The notes: generated by a model from the letters alone, not told the origin. Positions 9,873 to 21,941 are shown, counted from the stretch's first letter. The stretch: DNA of 64,000 nucleotides from Ceratorhiza oryzae-sativae (GCA_030998015.1 JARWMV010000238.1:558001-622000), one strand, 5' to 3'. A program made the numbers and translations.

Positions 9873-12567
9873 ATGTATACTGAGCTCGACGTGCCTCTCG
9901 ACTACACCAAGCCATTCACAGACTATAGGCGTTGGCGGCTGCAATGTACCGAAGGCGGACGACAAGTGTGGCATTACCTTGAAGAATCTCAGGTCGAGGA
10001 ATGGCCTCAAACGATTGCTGACAAATATTGGCTGGGACTCCCAACCGTACGGCTGCCAGGCTGAGACTGTCATAGACGCTAAATTCATTTTCACTAGGAA
10101 CTCCCTGACTTACCACCCGCGACTGATGTACGTTCTGCGGCCCGAAGGGGCTTTGAGTTTTACAAGCACCTGCAGGACGCAGATGGACACTGGGCAGGCG
10201 AGTACGGTGGTCCTATGTTTCTATTGCCTGGGCTCGTCATTGGGTCCTATGTCACCGGAATGGGATTTGGAGAAGCGGAACGCTTAGAGATGATTCGTTA
10301 TCTCATGAACCGTGCTTCGCCTGTCGACGGTGGATGGGGACTGTACGCGAGTTGATTTCTACACGGTAATTCGAATATTAACTTGTTTATAGTCACATCG
10401 AAGGCCACACGACCGTATTTGGGACAGCATTCAACTACGTCGCTGCACGCCTTTTGGGTTGTAGTGCCTCTCATCCTGTCCTGGTACGAGCTCGCGAAAC
10501 CTTGCACAGGCTTGGTGAGCGGATTGAAACTTTTGGCGAGGTGTGCGCATCTTACAATCATATACAGGAGGAACAACTGGGATTCCATCCTGGGGCAAGG
10601 CTTGGTTGTCAGTCCTTAACGTTTATGACTGGGAAGGTGTCAATCCTATTCCGCCAGAGCTATGGTGCGTCTTGATTCAATGGAACATGCTCTCAGTGCT
10701 GAAGGCGGGTGCCTGCGATAGGCTCCTACCAGAATGGCTACCAATACATCCCCACCGATGGTGGATCCATACGCGCAACGTGTATATCCCCATGAGCTGG
10801 TTGTATGCCAATCGTGTAAAGGCTCCAGAGGACCCCTTGATCCTTGCCTTGAGGAAAGAGCTATATGTCGAGCCTTACGACCAGATCGATTGGGTACAAC
10901 AGCGAAACAACATCAATCCGGTCGACGTTTTTGCGCCACACACACGTCTACTGAACTTTCTCAATGGTGTTCTCGGGGCGTACGAGAACTGTGCTATTCC
11001 GCCAGTTCGCCGAAAGGCTTTGGACTTTTGCTATAATCTCATTGTCATGGAAGACGAAAATACAGGACACACCACGCTAGCCCCTGTTTCAAAAATGCTC
11101 AACCTAGTTGTTCGAGCTTTCGCCGAAGGTCCTCATTCCCGTGCATACAAACTTCACGAAAGTACCCGGTGCGACTTCGTTTGGCTTGGTGCCGAGGGGA
11201 TGATGATGAATGGCACGAACGGAAGCCAGCTCTGGGATATAGCGTTTATTTCTCAAGCTATGGTCGAGTCTGGATTCGGAGAGGAAGAAGCCGTCCGCCC
11301 ACACCTTATCAAAGCACTTGAATGGCTCGATGGCTGTCAAATTCGGGATAACCCAAAGTTCTACAAGGAAGCCTACCGCCACACTACCAAGGGCGCATGG
11401 CCGTTCAGCACTCGGGTTCAGAGCTATACCGTCAGCGATTGCACAGCTGAGGGTCTGAAGTCTGTGTTATATCTGCAGGAACAAATGTCGTGAGTGAACT
11501 CCCTTTAGGCGTCGAAATAACCCTTAGTCTTTATTTTGAGGTACACGCCTAAACTGATTTCCAAAGAGCGGCTCTGTGACGCCGTTGACGTACTCCTGAC
11601 AATGCAGAATCCGGACGGAGGATTTGCCTCGTACGAGCTAGTCCGTGGGCCGAAGCTGCTAGAGTACATCAATCCCGCAGAAGTTTTTGGTGAGATCTAG
11701 TCATCCTAGGAGCTTATTCGGCTTTTTAATGAAGTTTCTAGGTGATATCATGATCGAGTTTACTTACCCAGAATGCACCACTTCTGTGATTACCGGGCTT
11801 GCTCATTTCAGACGTGTGTTTCCCGAGTATCGGCGCCAGGAGATCGAGTGAGCCATCTTTAACTGGCCCTTCCTTTCTCAGGAATAACCTTAAGATCGTT
11901 CCAGGTCCACGATACGCAAAGCAATCAAGTACCTACACGACGCCCAGAAGCCAGAGGGAGGGTGGTTCGGGTCGTGGGGTATTTGCTTCACCTATGCCAC
12001 TATGTTTGCTCTCGAGAGCCTGTCTCTTGTGAACGAAACCTATAGCAATAGCAGTCACGCGAAGCGCGCGTGCGATTTTCTGTTGTCTAAGCAAAAAGAG
12101 GACGGCGGTTGGGGAGAAAGCTACCGTGTAAGTTCTCTCTTTTTTCGTCCGACCATCACACCGCGTGTATGCTAACCCAAATCTTGCTACCCGCGTGCAA
12201 CGATGACTTAAAATTGGGCTATTAGTCGTGCGTAGACGGAGTCTGGGTGGAACATGAGAAGTCTCAGGTTGTTCAGACATCCTGGGCCGCGCTTGCACTG
12301 ATGTATGCGAAGTACCCTCATCGAGAGCCCATCGAACGAGCGGTCAAGCTGGTGATGAGTCGACAGCTATCAGTGAGTGTCTCCGCCTTGATATTGTGTG
12401 GCGTATATTTAACTTAGATTGGTTAGGACGGGTCCTGGGCCCAGGAAGCCATTGAAGGAATCTTCAACAGAAATTGTGCAATATCTTATCCTAACTTTAA
12501 GTTCTCGTTTACGATCTGGATGTTAGGAAGAGCACACGAATACCTTGGTACAATCGATAAAATTTAG
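9873..12567 (+). CDS. ERG7: Lanosterol synthase (oxidosqualene cyclase)
   Basis: Cyclises 2,3-oxidosqualene to lanosterol, the committed step of sterol synthesis, on ER or lipid-droplet membranes. Nine exons give about 735 residues, the normal family length. The catalytic motif DCTAE is intact ([20 protein letters not shown]). QW-type repeats are visible: [61 protein letters not shown] and [17 protein letters not shown]. Other family blocks are [34 protein letters not shown] and [10 protein letters not shown]. The end ...[12 protein letters not shown] is followed by TAG at 12565-12567. All introns are short; one acceptor (before YTPKLISK) is TTTTGAG. It is one of the few long genes here with no frame break. 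Confidence 0.97.
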
Positions 12568-12750
12568 AGCGGCCCATTGTTTGTATGCATCCTCTTGCCC
12601 AATATGCTATTATTTGTGTTCAAACTCCATTATATCTTTGACCAAGCGTCTTATGAGCTACCTGACCAGCCCTTAACTCAGCCACTGCTGACTAAGCTAA
12701 ATTTATTGCGGGGCCGACTCGTTCAACTCCTACCACACCCCGCCTCCGAA

Positions 12751-13635
12751 ATGTCGTTCTCTGGACCAACTGCTAGCGGCTCGGGAAACTCACCAACGGC
12801 TGTCTCGCGACGATGCGGCAGCTTATCTTCGCAATGCATCGTTCTCTCGCGGCGAGGGCTCCACGCTTCCAGGAACTGCGGTGACTGCTGCAGATCTCTT
12901 GAATGCAGCGTCATTTGATCCCTCTAGACTTCATCCTATGGCAGGGCTTGGGGACAAGTTGGACTATCTTTCCTTGGACGACGAAAAGACCAACTCGTTG
13001 CCTGGAGCGAGCACTGCTCTACCTAGCCGTGGATGGAGCGACGATCTCTGTTACGGGACTGGTACAACTTACCTCTCAGGTGTGTTGCAGTTCTACGCAC
13101 CACGCCTCGTGTGATCCTTTCCATCGGGTGCTGGGTGCCGAGTTATTGACTAATCACCTACGTCACGCGTATGCCATAGGACTTGCGTTGGGTGGACTTT
13201 ATGGCGTTCGAGAAGGATACGCTCGGCCGCTATCTGTATCAAGCACTAGGTTGCGGATCAACAGCATCTTGAACTCTGTGACCCGCCGAGGCTCGTACTT
13301 TGCAAACTCTGCGGGGGTAATTGGTAGGTGGGACCACAGATGACGGAAGTTTTGCCATCTGACGTGGAATCAAAAGCGCTGATGTACAACATCCTCAACT
13401 CGAGTATTGATTCATGGCGAGGTAAACACGATGTTTGGGGTAGCATGGCAGCAGGCGGGCTCAGTGGCGCCATTTATAAATCAACCGGTATGATATTTCA
13501 TATCCCAAAGTCCCGTTATCACAGCGATCTAATCCATACGTTACTCAAGCCGGAGTCCGGCCAGCATTAGCCGCAGCCGGCATCATGACTGGCCTAGCTG
13601 GGACGTGGAGTTGGATCAAGCGTGTGATTATCTAG
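12751..13635 (+). CDS. TIM23: Tim23, channel subunit of the mitochondrial TIM23 translocase (apparent frameshift near 5' end)
   Basis: Forms the inner-membrane protein import channel with Tim17. The Tim17/22/23 domain is clear: PSRGWSDDLCYGTGTTYLSG, LALGGLYGVREGYARPLSVS, RLRINSILNSVTRRGSYFAN, NSSIDSWRGKHDVWGSMAAG, GLSGAIYKST and GLAGTWSWIKRVI. A Tim23-specific leader with LHPMAGLGDKLDYLSLDDEK precedes it. Four exons. The ATG at 12751 (MSFSGPTASGSGNSP) is one frame off the body, which reads DDAAAYLRNASFSRGEGS. The body frame is open upstream to about 12697 but has no ATG there. A single surplus base between about 12770 and 12815 would join them; no intron fits. TIM44, its partner, lies 25 kb to the right. 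Confidence 0.92.
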
Positions 13636-14736
13636 GTTTATTCTATGTTTGTTATTGCTGCCTACAGTGCATATGAGATCGCCCCATTCAATCTGTCATT
13701 AGAACCAGTGGATCAGGTCCGATCGTTTAGATTCCGAAGCGCTTCGGATTGCCGTCTTGGCGCATTTTTCCCAACTAATTTACGCGGCATGTGTGAGACC
13801 ATCGGCTCCTATACTAGAAACACGCTCCTAAAAGCAACCGTATGGGTACACCCGGCGTAAACACGATGCTTTAAGGTTCAAACAGTATCTTTGGTCGCCG
13901 AACTTGGGCCTGAGCGGAGTTGATTCTTGTTCACTTTTCAGTGTATCGTATCTTCTCCTCCCACAAACTTGGACAACACCGCGCTCGCCTCGGGAAGCTT
14001 CTAGTGGTGACCAGGGGTCATGTGAGTAGTTGATCTTGGAACTTACCATACGGCGGCCAACAACCGTGCCTCCGGTTCTCGACGGTAGGATTGGTGTAAG
14101 CCCGTCCTTCCCCTGTGTGGCGGTCTTACCGTTCCTCACTTCTTACTGAGTAACCGTATCAGTATCCCAGCGCTCGTCTCTCCCCTTTATTGCCATTCTG
14201 CTCTCGCTCTGCTCATACGCAACATCTAACAAAAACTTGCAAGGAAATTACATACCGCTGAGTACTGTTTGATTGACCCGGCATTTTTGCCCTAGTGTAC
14301 TTGTGCGATCAATCATCCAATCCAAGAGCACGCCTGGCGGAGCCGGAACACGCCGCCGTGGTATCGGGCGCTGCGCCTATAAATTGTAGGAGACATGTTC
14401 GCGCTGTCTGGCACTAACAGCTCCCTGCTCCTCTTTTCGTAGTATTCCGCTGTCACTATGTTGATGAGGGCCGAGACATCTCGCAGCCCCACTGCGATGC
14501 CAATCGGCTCTCTCCGAAGACGAGGATCCCGCAAGCGATATCTTGCCTCATTCTGTCAACTGAATTACGCTCTAAAATCTCAGGTTCAGCGACATCACGT
14601 TTATATCTGCCCAGTTCTGCAAGCATCAAACACCTCCCCATCTCCGTCTCCGTCTCCGCCTCCTTCAGCCCCCACTCAAGATGGGGCTGCAGGAACAGTG
14701 CCATCCCGCCCATTTCGCTCATCTTCGCGCTCCAGT
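13636..14736. other. Gap between TIM23 and the velvet gene
   Basis: 1.1 kb with only short, unrelated frames. A frame upstream of 14737, open from 14458 and containing an SPSPSPSPPPS stretch from repeated TCCGTC hexamers (about 14640-14662), is in phase with the velvet start. It could be 5' UTR or an N-terminal extension. Confidence 0.3.
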
Positions 14737-15636
14737 ATGTCTGGCTCTGATTCTCAGAGGGTTTCTTCTGTCGGTCCACAAACGGACGACGAAAGGGAAG
14801 GAGTCGCCACGTCGGAAGATGGTGAAAGGTGCAAAATAGATTACTACAAGTGTATGCCCACTAACAGAGTCGTTCATCGTCCAGAACTTACTACCTTGAG
14901 GTCGTACAGTCACCAGAACGGACGGCAGAGTTTGGGCATGCTGTTCTATCAAGATTACCACTGGCACCCCCGCTAGTAGTGCAACTAATCGTTCGGAATC
15001 GCGCAGGGAACATCATCCCGATGTAAGTGCCCGCTCTCGGGCATATACATATGGCTGAAACTGCTATATTTTAGCCACGGAGAATTGCCTTTCCTTGTCG
15101 CTCATCTTGCACTGCTCTCGGAGAACGGGGCACACTATGTCGATGTCCCCCCTGACGATAGTCAACATCCAATACCACTTTCTCAGAGGCTTCTGTACGG
15201 AACTTTGGCATCATCGCCGCATCCTCTTCAAGACCAGCATGGAAATCCTGGCATCTACTTCATCTTCCCTGATGTCAGTGTCAGGCATTGTGGTCGCTAT
15301 AGACTACGCGTGTCACTGTTGAGAATATCTAGGTGAGTGTTGTATTGAAGGGATTGGATCCTACCGCTAAGACAACAGGATCCGTAGGCCCGATAGCAGC
15401 CTGGTGATGGAGGCGGGAACAGGCACCGCAATTGTGTCGACGAGAACCCGCGTCTTCGAAGTTGTGCCCCAGGCTGAATATGTCGCTCCTGGTAAGTAGA
15501 ACTCTAGCATGAGCGTTCTGAATGCCACTTGCTGAAATGCTCATCTTCAGCCACAACCAGCTTAACCCAATCGTTTCACCGCCAAGGGGCCAGGATGTAC
15601 ACACCTCCTTCTAGTACACCGTCCGCCCGTCGCTAA
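14737..15636 (+). CDS. Velvet-domain transcription regulator
   Basis: Velvet proteins bind DNA as dimers and link development to secondary metabolism in fungi. Five exons give about 230 residues. The domain starts at TYYLEVVQSPERTAEFG and continues PLAPPLVVQLIVRNRAGNII, GELPFLVAHLALLSENGAHY, GNPGIYFIFPDVSVRHCGRY and RLRVSLLRI. It ends with RTRVFEVVPQAEYVAP and SLTQSFHRQGARMYTPPSS, which matches the family's final strand and basic tail. The chosen start gives MSGSDSQRVSSVGPQTDD. An earlier in-frame ATG at 14458 is possible. The protein is almost all domain, like the short velvet members. I cannot assign it to VeA, VelB, VelC or VosA by eye. Confidence 0.9.
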
Positions 15637-16989
15637 TCTTTTTTTTTTGATGTATTGACAGGTTCCAGCCATTCTCCCGTAATAATCCGTCATAGAGTAC
15701 TATATGTAGTTTCATCCTTTTGACGCTGTAGTTTCATTCATGTCCCGACCTTGGATCTAAACCTCCTCGTAGTCACATCTCTGAATTTCCACACATGCCA
15801 TGTATCAAGTAGAGGATATGCGTCATACCATCACAATACCCTGAGGGAATCGACGAAGAATAAACACCAACAAGTGTATGCGCTATTGATTCCAGGCACC
15901 AAGTTTACCTCCCCTGCTGTCACTAGCGTCACTACCGTCGGCGGAGCAGTTTGAGTTGTTTCAAGCCAACTGCAACACCATCCAGGGTGGGCAAGTGCGA
16001 AGGGCTCCAACGTACCGACCAAGAACGCACGCCAACAAGACGGCGCAAGGGGCACCAATACGACCGTGTCGCCCTTCAACGGCAGACTTGGGCATAGCAA
16101 TCGCTGGGCATCCTGGAAATTTGGCACCAACTCCATCTGGATCCGCCAGGCCGGAAAGGTTGCGGACGTCGTGCAAAGTGCTGAGGGGGTTTGATGGTTG
16201 ACCGGTAATGAGGCACCAAAATGGCCAGCTCACAACGAGAGTTCATGGGCGATACCAACCAGGACAGGCTAGCTCGTAACTTTATGCCGCGCGATTACTG
16301 GGAGGTGGCGGCATTCCAGACACCAGGGACTTCTGAGCGATCGCCTTGAATTCAGTTAATTACCGTTGTGACACCCTAGTTCAGTGGAGCATGGATAATA
16401 ATGAGAGTCGGATCATTTGTGCCACAGCCTCAGGGGCACCCCATGTAATTAAAGTCAGACTGCGCGAAATCTGGGAGATGCACGTACGGTACGTATGTAA
16501 AGGTACCCGGTAACCTTCCATTTGTTCAAAACGAGATGAGGGTTGGAATAGAAGTGGTGAGAAAACGGGGCATCACTTGCCCTCAAAGATTTACGATTGC
16601 ATTGCTGAGAGCCGGGCGCATACACTACAAATGGTGTCCAAGAGTTGGCATAGCTGCAGCCTTTATCCTAAAGATCTTGATTGAGCAAAGAGTGCTTTAA
16701 CGGATATAGCCACTTTTAGATACGTAAATAGCCTATTTGAACGTGATTGGATGTTGCCTAGCCATACATTAGAGTGACTATTATAAGGGGGCATGTGACA
16801 GTTTAAGACGAGTGTCTGATCAAACGGAGCTGTATTTTATTCGTGGTTTATTCCATTTAGGCAGCTTGAATGCGATGTGATAAGAGTCAAGATAAATGGG
16901 TGGAGCAAAAAGTACATGGGTGCGGAGGATGAGTCACAGCAGACACGAATAAGAGACCGACAAAAGCATATAAAAACGGTTGGGAAGTG
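15637..16989. other. Gap between velvet and orphan genes; contains a decayed reading frame
   Basis: Mostly noncoding. See the separate entry for a coding relic at about 16030-16349. The rest (15637-16029 and 16350-16989) shows no supported feature. Confidence 0.3.
16030..16349 (+). pseudogene. Relic of an unidentified protein-coding exon
   Basis: From about 16030 the plus strand reads NTTVSPFNGRLGHSNRWASW, KFGTNSIWIRQAGKVADVVQ and SAEGV. It then hits TGA at 16192-16194 and continues in the same frame WLTGNEAPKWPAHNESSWAI. TAG at 16270-16272 follows. A one-base shift then gives RNFMPRDYWEVAAFQTPGT to TGA at 16347-16349. The composition is that of real protein (Trp, Gly, charged residues), and the two stops and the shift suggest decay. 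I do not recognise the family, and an intron structure could mimic part of this. Confidence 0.35.
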
Positions 16990-17505
16990 TCACCTAGCAG
17001 TTACTTCTTCGAACTGCTTCACAGTCTCCGCGAGGCCCGCTGGGGGCTGTAGCTGTGGCATCTTGTCCCCTATGGCTTCTTCAAAACCTTGTTGGGCCGC
17101 GTTCGATACCTGTTGGCGTAGTTCAGGGAACACGTTTCTCAAAGTCGCCGACTCTGAGGTAGTGCTGTTACTAAGCACAGATGACATGATGGAGTTTTCC
17201 CCCACAGTTGTAGACAAATTCCCAAGAACAGGTTGCGTTCGTATAGCCTGGAGAGCTTGTCCACGGCCGACGCCAGTGAGCAGGGTTGTGGATTCTGATC
17301 ATCATGTCAACAAACAGTCAGCAACGCTGTGAAACTGATATGACTTACCCACACCAACAGCAGCCCTGGCAGACGGTGCGCAGGAAGCAATGCTGTGAGC
17401 GACTGTTGAGCGAGTTGCTGGCAACACAGTTGAGGCTACGGAGGCCACAGATGTCGCCGAGGCGGCTGCTTCTTCTTTAATCGCATTCATGAGAAGAGAT
17501 GCCAT
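16990..17505 (-). CDS. Small Ala/Ser/Thr-rich orphan protein
   Basis: Two exons give about 152 residues. Exon 1 starts MASLLMNAIKEEAAASATSV and is Ala/Ser/Val-rich. The intron runs from GTAAGTCAT to ATGATCAG, and the join is GVG|ESTTLL. Exon 2 carries GVGRGQALQAIRTQPVLGNL, a Ser/Thr block, and a helical C terminus with NVFPELRQQVSNAAQQGFEE and LAETVKQFEEVTAR. There is no signal peptide or TM helix. I do not recognise it. The splice signals are canonical and frame is kept, so I think it is a real gene. It is divergent from the HD-domain gene at 17781. Confidence 0.6.
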
Positions 17506-17780
17506 AGGGCTACCGAGTAAATGAAATAAATCAAGTAGAAAGGGTGATAAATTGGTTGTGGATTATGCGATAGTGCGTTTTAGAAGGCGAGAGATACGTT
17601 GGTCAAGCTCCACTTATATATGTCGGTGCGGTTGGCATCCGGTGAACTACGTCATCAGGGTCCATGATCAACTTCTGGGCCTGCCCAAACTCTGAGTCGC
17701 CCAAGTCGTCACTGAGCGTGAGTGGGTGTTATCGCATGTTGCGCTGCCTCAAACAGGCGAGGCTAGTCCACAGCTACAAA

Positions 17781-18879
17781 ATGGCAAATGCGGAGACTCG
17801 GTTGCGTGGACTATCAACAAGACCCGAATGGACAAGGGAACTCCCGAAGCCATACGTACCGACTAAGGAACCTGGTCTTGATCGCCTGGCATTTTTTCAT
17901 ATCATCGAACGGCTAAAGGTGTGTTTGTTGTCAACAAAGGCTATGAAGTAGGAAATGTATTATATGCACGATCGAACAGACTCAGAAGCGAACAGGCTGG
18001 ATAAGATCACAGGTGAGATATGCATGTGGGGATCGCATAGCCTGGTTGACTTGGGGGAGCAGGTACCGAAACCAGAAAGGTAGATGATCCTGTGTGTTCT
18101 AGTGTCATGAAAACTGAGTCGATTGGGGGACATGTAGCATTGCTGATCATATGCATCGAATGTCAATATTGGCCCTTTGCACCACCGATGTGAACCTTGA
18201 TATTCCGAAGTGAGTAATAAATGGCATCATTGGGACGATAAATAACTGGCTTCACAGATGCGTCATGATGTCAGTGGTACATGATCTTGCGGAAGCCGTC
18301 GTTGGGGACATTGCGCCGTGGGAGGGTATATCCAAAACTGAGAAGGCGTCGAGAGAAAAGGCAAGTTTGTATCCTAATTTGTATATTCCAACTTATTTGT
18401 GGTGTACAGGAAGGCATGAGAAGTATGCTGTCTGATATGCTCCACGATAGCCCAGCAGCAAAGCGAATCGAAGCGCTTTGGGAGGTAGGAAGGGCCGCTT
18501 TGTTGCGACCAAGCAGATTTAACTGTTCAAAACAGGAATACGAAGCTCAGTCGACTCCTGAAGCGCGATTTGTCAAAGGTATTCCTTGATTTGAGGTCGT
18601 GGCAAACTGCTTTAACCTGCAGGGCTTGTAGACTTGGATAGATTAGAAATGGCTTTGCAAGGTGCGCAAAATCTCACCTGCGGAGCGATTGGGGAGTTCA
18701 AACATTTGATCACAGCGTCAGAGTATGAGAAGGCTCATTCGAGCACACCGGAAACCCTGCAGGCATTCTTTGACAGCAGTTTGCCCAAGATCCAACATCC
18801 CGAAGTAGCTGAATGGGGGAGGGATCTTGCCGATGAGCGGGGTAGGCACTGGGGTCGCTCGAACGATTCAGAGAGTTAG
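17781..18879 (+). CDS. HD-domain 5'-deoxynucleotidase (HDDC2 / YGK1 type)
   Basis: Members hydrolyse deoxynucleoside 5'-monophosphates using a metal held by His/Asp residues. About 215 residues in nine or so exons. Family blocks: LDRLAFFHIIERLK, KRTGWI, ESIADHMHRMSILALCTTDV (first metal His region), PKCVMMSVVHDLAEAVVGDI (the HD pair) and APWEGISKTEKASREK. Then come EALWEEYEAQSTPEARFVKD, LDRLEMALQ and EYEKAHSSTPETLQAFFDSS. Intron 18361-18409 is GC-AG (AAG|GCAAGT). Intron 5' ends elsewhere are GT. All joins keep frame, and metal-binding residues appear intact. Confidence 0.92.
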
Positions 18880-19310
18880 CAATACAAGCAATATAACCAT
18901 ATTTGAGAGGTTTGTTGAGAGCGTATCGTATGATGGTCGCCTGTGAGTTCTCGTAACCAGCCACCAGACCCGGATGTGGCGCAACATTTGGTTCTGCGAG
19001 GTCAATTGGCAATTGAAGAACAAGGCTTCTGTATCCAGGTCCAAACACACTCCATTGTTGCACAAGTCAGTCAAAGGATAACGCGCCGAAACTGTCAAGT
19101 ATATGATGCGCCGCCGCTTGCTCCAACATGTCTCTTTGGCTATGCCCATTCTCCTTCCCTCTTCTGTCTCTCCGTTTACGGCTGGTCTCTACTAAGCTTG
19201 CCTAATATTAGCCTGGGGCTCTGACTTCTCTCTCTACTCGACGTAACTGGTTTACGAGTTGACGACTTCTTGGCTTGTTTCCAAAACACTCTTTACTCGA
19301 TCTGTTTAAA
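18880..19310. promoter_or_regulatory. Gap: upstream region of the four-TM gene
   Basis: 431 bases between two rightward genes, with no supported exon. A pyrimidine-rich stretch (about 19150-19240) may be part of the promoter or 5' UTR of the next gene. Confidence 0.3.
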
Positions 19311-21666
19311 ATGTTCCACGCCTATGAGCTTCGTTTTGTAACAATGCGTAAGGTCCACTACCTTGCTGTCCATGCTGCTTGCGCTAACATGATTCCAGTA
19401 CTCGTTCTGCTGGCGCAGATCTTTCTAACCCTATTGAGTTTAGCGAACATTGTAATAGCTCAACTCTCAGGCTCGTTCGGTGGGTCTTCGTCTTGGCCCA
19501 CTATCCCAAATTACGATTAAGCCGGTTATTACAGTGATGTTGCCCGCCTTTATCATAGCTACAAATGCGCTGATGAGCATAGCGTTGCTGGTGTTGTAAG
19601 CCTCATTGTCACATTCCTATTTTTCCTCTAAATTCTTGGGTGCATAGGATGATCCTTGATTGGAAACAGAACTCTCCCATGAGCATTCAGAGTGAGATCA
19701 TACTATCCGCTACAGCAGGAGGAATAGACCTTAGTACGTGTGCCCCCAGGTTCCGGATGACATGAACTTATTCTCTGGTTCAAGTTTCTGCCATTGCGAT
19801 ATTGTTCTTCAAGTCAAGCGAAGCTACCTGTGATTCGACCTCTAACAGTAGCTTTTGGAACATATGCGGCGCGCATTTTGCGATTTTGTCCTTGCTATGG
19901 ACCGCAACCTTCTTGTGTAAGATTTTTGCCTTTGTTTAAATATTCGGTGGGCTTATTTAAGTCAAGTGCTGGCGTACGCGGTTACGTTGTTCTGCACGGC
20001 CTGGCGATACAGCTCCCGACACCCGCTGGCCGAGAAACCTGTTTGGAAACAGACCGTTAAGGAAACGTGTTGGTCTCGCGAGACGATTTCGCCGGCAACT
20101 CTCCTGGGAGTCGGCTTCGGTAAGTATCAGTTATTACTGCTTGTTGGGTATTGCTTCATGTCTTCTCAAATAGTAAGAGGTCACCTTTGGACATTGAGTC
20201 TCTCCGTAGGGTGATCAGAGATGAAGACAGCAAAATTGTCCCTCGTCAAATGGGGTCCTTTTCCACCAGTTCTCCATCGGTAAAACTTTCTCGACCTGTC
20301 GCTCGCCCCCCTGGGCTTGACTCTCCCGTGGGATTTGCCGAGCGGATGGGATACTTCCGTCGGGATGCACATGGGGAATACATTGCCTCCACACCAACCA
20401 TCTCGAGAGAGAGTTTGCCAACCAACCCCCATCGGACGAGGTCAGAAGAGATAGAAGGGGGAACGGTATTCACTATGCAGACCCCCCAGCTACGCCGCCC
20501 GTCGCATCCCGATTCACCCAATGGCTTTCCTCCTCGGTCCATAGTGCCAGCCGCCAGCTCTCAGTCTTCTCCACCACTCCTTGATGCTGCGCGATCAAAC
20601 CGTTCCCGTTCGTCGTCACATTCCTCCGCTAGGTCTGGCAAAGGGAGTGATCCTGGCTTTGCAGGCCTTGGGGCGGGCGCTGGCTCATCAAAGGCCTCTT
20701 TCCGTTTCTATTCCCGTAGTCCATCCTTCGGCCCTTCGGCGGAGCCTTGAGCCATCTAGCGCTAGGTCTGCCAAGACACCAATCAGCAGCGAGACCTTGG
20801 GCCAAGCAAATCAGCGGCTCTTCAGAATCTCAGCTCCTATGACTCCAGCCAGCGCTCTGTCCATCCATCCGCCCCGTCAGTCGTTACAACCTTCGCGCGT
20901 GACGACCACACCTGCGTCCCCTCATTTGCGGCAGTTTGGGGCACGTTCTGGATATGGTTCTCAGCATCAGCCTCGCTCGCATGCGTCACTAGCAGCTACA
21001 GTCTCTACCATAACTGGGTTGGAATCTGCATATGGCTTCAATCCAATGCTATCCCGTACCAACCGGCCAAAATCCCAGTATGGGGGTGATGAATCTGCGA
21101 GACTGCAAGGTCCTTTCCTGCAAGTTCCACAACCAACGTTGTCCCCTTCGACTCGGCAGCGAGTCTCCAATGCTGCATATCCTCTTCCCTTACCCCCTCT
21201 GTCGACTTATCCCATCAAATCGATAGCACAGCAGGCATTGCATACCCCGAATGCGGATCCAACAAAACCTCAAGGGCCTGCTATTGATCTCACCTCTGCT
21301 TCTACTCTTCATCCTAAACCACTGGCCGAGCAACACATGAAGGAACGGCCGATATCTACGGCCTCTTCTGTATCGTGCTACAGCACCTCGAGTGCTTCCC
21401 ATGGTCCCGTACCCCCGCGCGAGATTTTTGGTCCAGCTGTATCAGCTATCCCGGTTGAAATTCGCTGCAACGCCCAGGAATCGGCGGCAGCTCCCAAGAG
21501 GCGGCTCTCTAGGCCAAAAACTCCACCTACGCTTTCACGCGTTCCTTCTCAGCACGGTATGAACCCACAAAATCCTTGGGGCGGAACAGGGAACGGGCCT
21601 GCGCGACGAAGTCTAGCTGCCCAATTCCACCAGCCAAGGGCTGGGTCAGGCTGGGGGGCGGGTTAG
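19311..21666 (+). CDS. Four-TM membrane protein with long Ser/Pro-rich tail (two apparent frameshifts)
   Basis: The ATG at 19311 opens MFHAYELRFVTM. After a 51-nt in-frame intron (19348-19398) comes TM1 (LLVLLAQIFLTLLSLANIVI). After intron 19480-19534 comes TM2 (VMLPAFIIATNALMSIALLV), then MILDWKQ, TM3 (LISAIAILFFKS) and TM4 (CGAHFAILSLLWTATFLLL). The cytosolic side continues RYSSRHPLAEKPVWKQTV. Frame shifts by one base near 20060 to NVLVSRDDFAGNSPGSRLR and KRSPLDIESLRRVIRDEDSK. A disordered tail of about 450 residues, rich in Ser/Pro/Arg, follows, with a second one-base shift between about 20690 and 20745, and ends GSGWGAG. The topology resembles MARVEL-type four-helix proteins, but I cannot name the family. 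Tail Ser/Pro/Arg sites suggest phosphorylation control (inference). Confidence 0.75.
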
Positions 21667-21941
21667 GGGCTGCTGGATGCCCCTAACGTGCGTTGATCAT
21701 TATGTATTTTATGCGTTTATCGCTATGTAGCTCTAGCACTTATCTTATTTGGGTTTTAATTTACACATTTCAACGTGTCATTAGATCCACTTCTTTTTTG
21801 AACACTGGTGTCACATGACAAACTGAGTTAGTATCCACTGACGCCCAAGCAAACCCCTACAAATCACCACATCCCACGTCCCATAATCGCCCTTATTTTC
21901 TCTCCAGCGGGCGGTCCCCTCATACCCTGTAATATATCTGA

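Noticed and set aside
20700..20765. GTAGTC...CATCTAG as a 44-nt intron in the four-TM gene
   Set aside because: It has GT-AG ends but leaves the wrong phase on both sides, so a one-base indel explains the frame change better.
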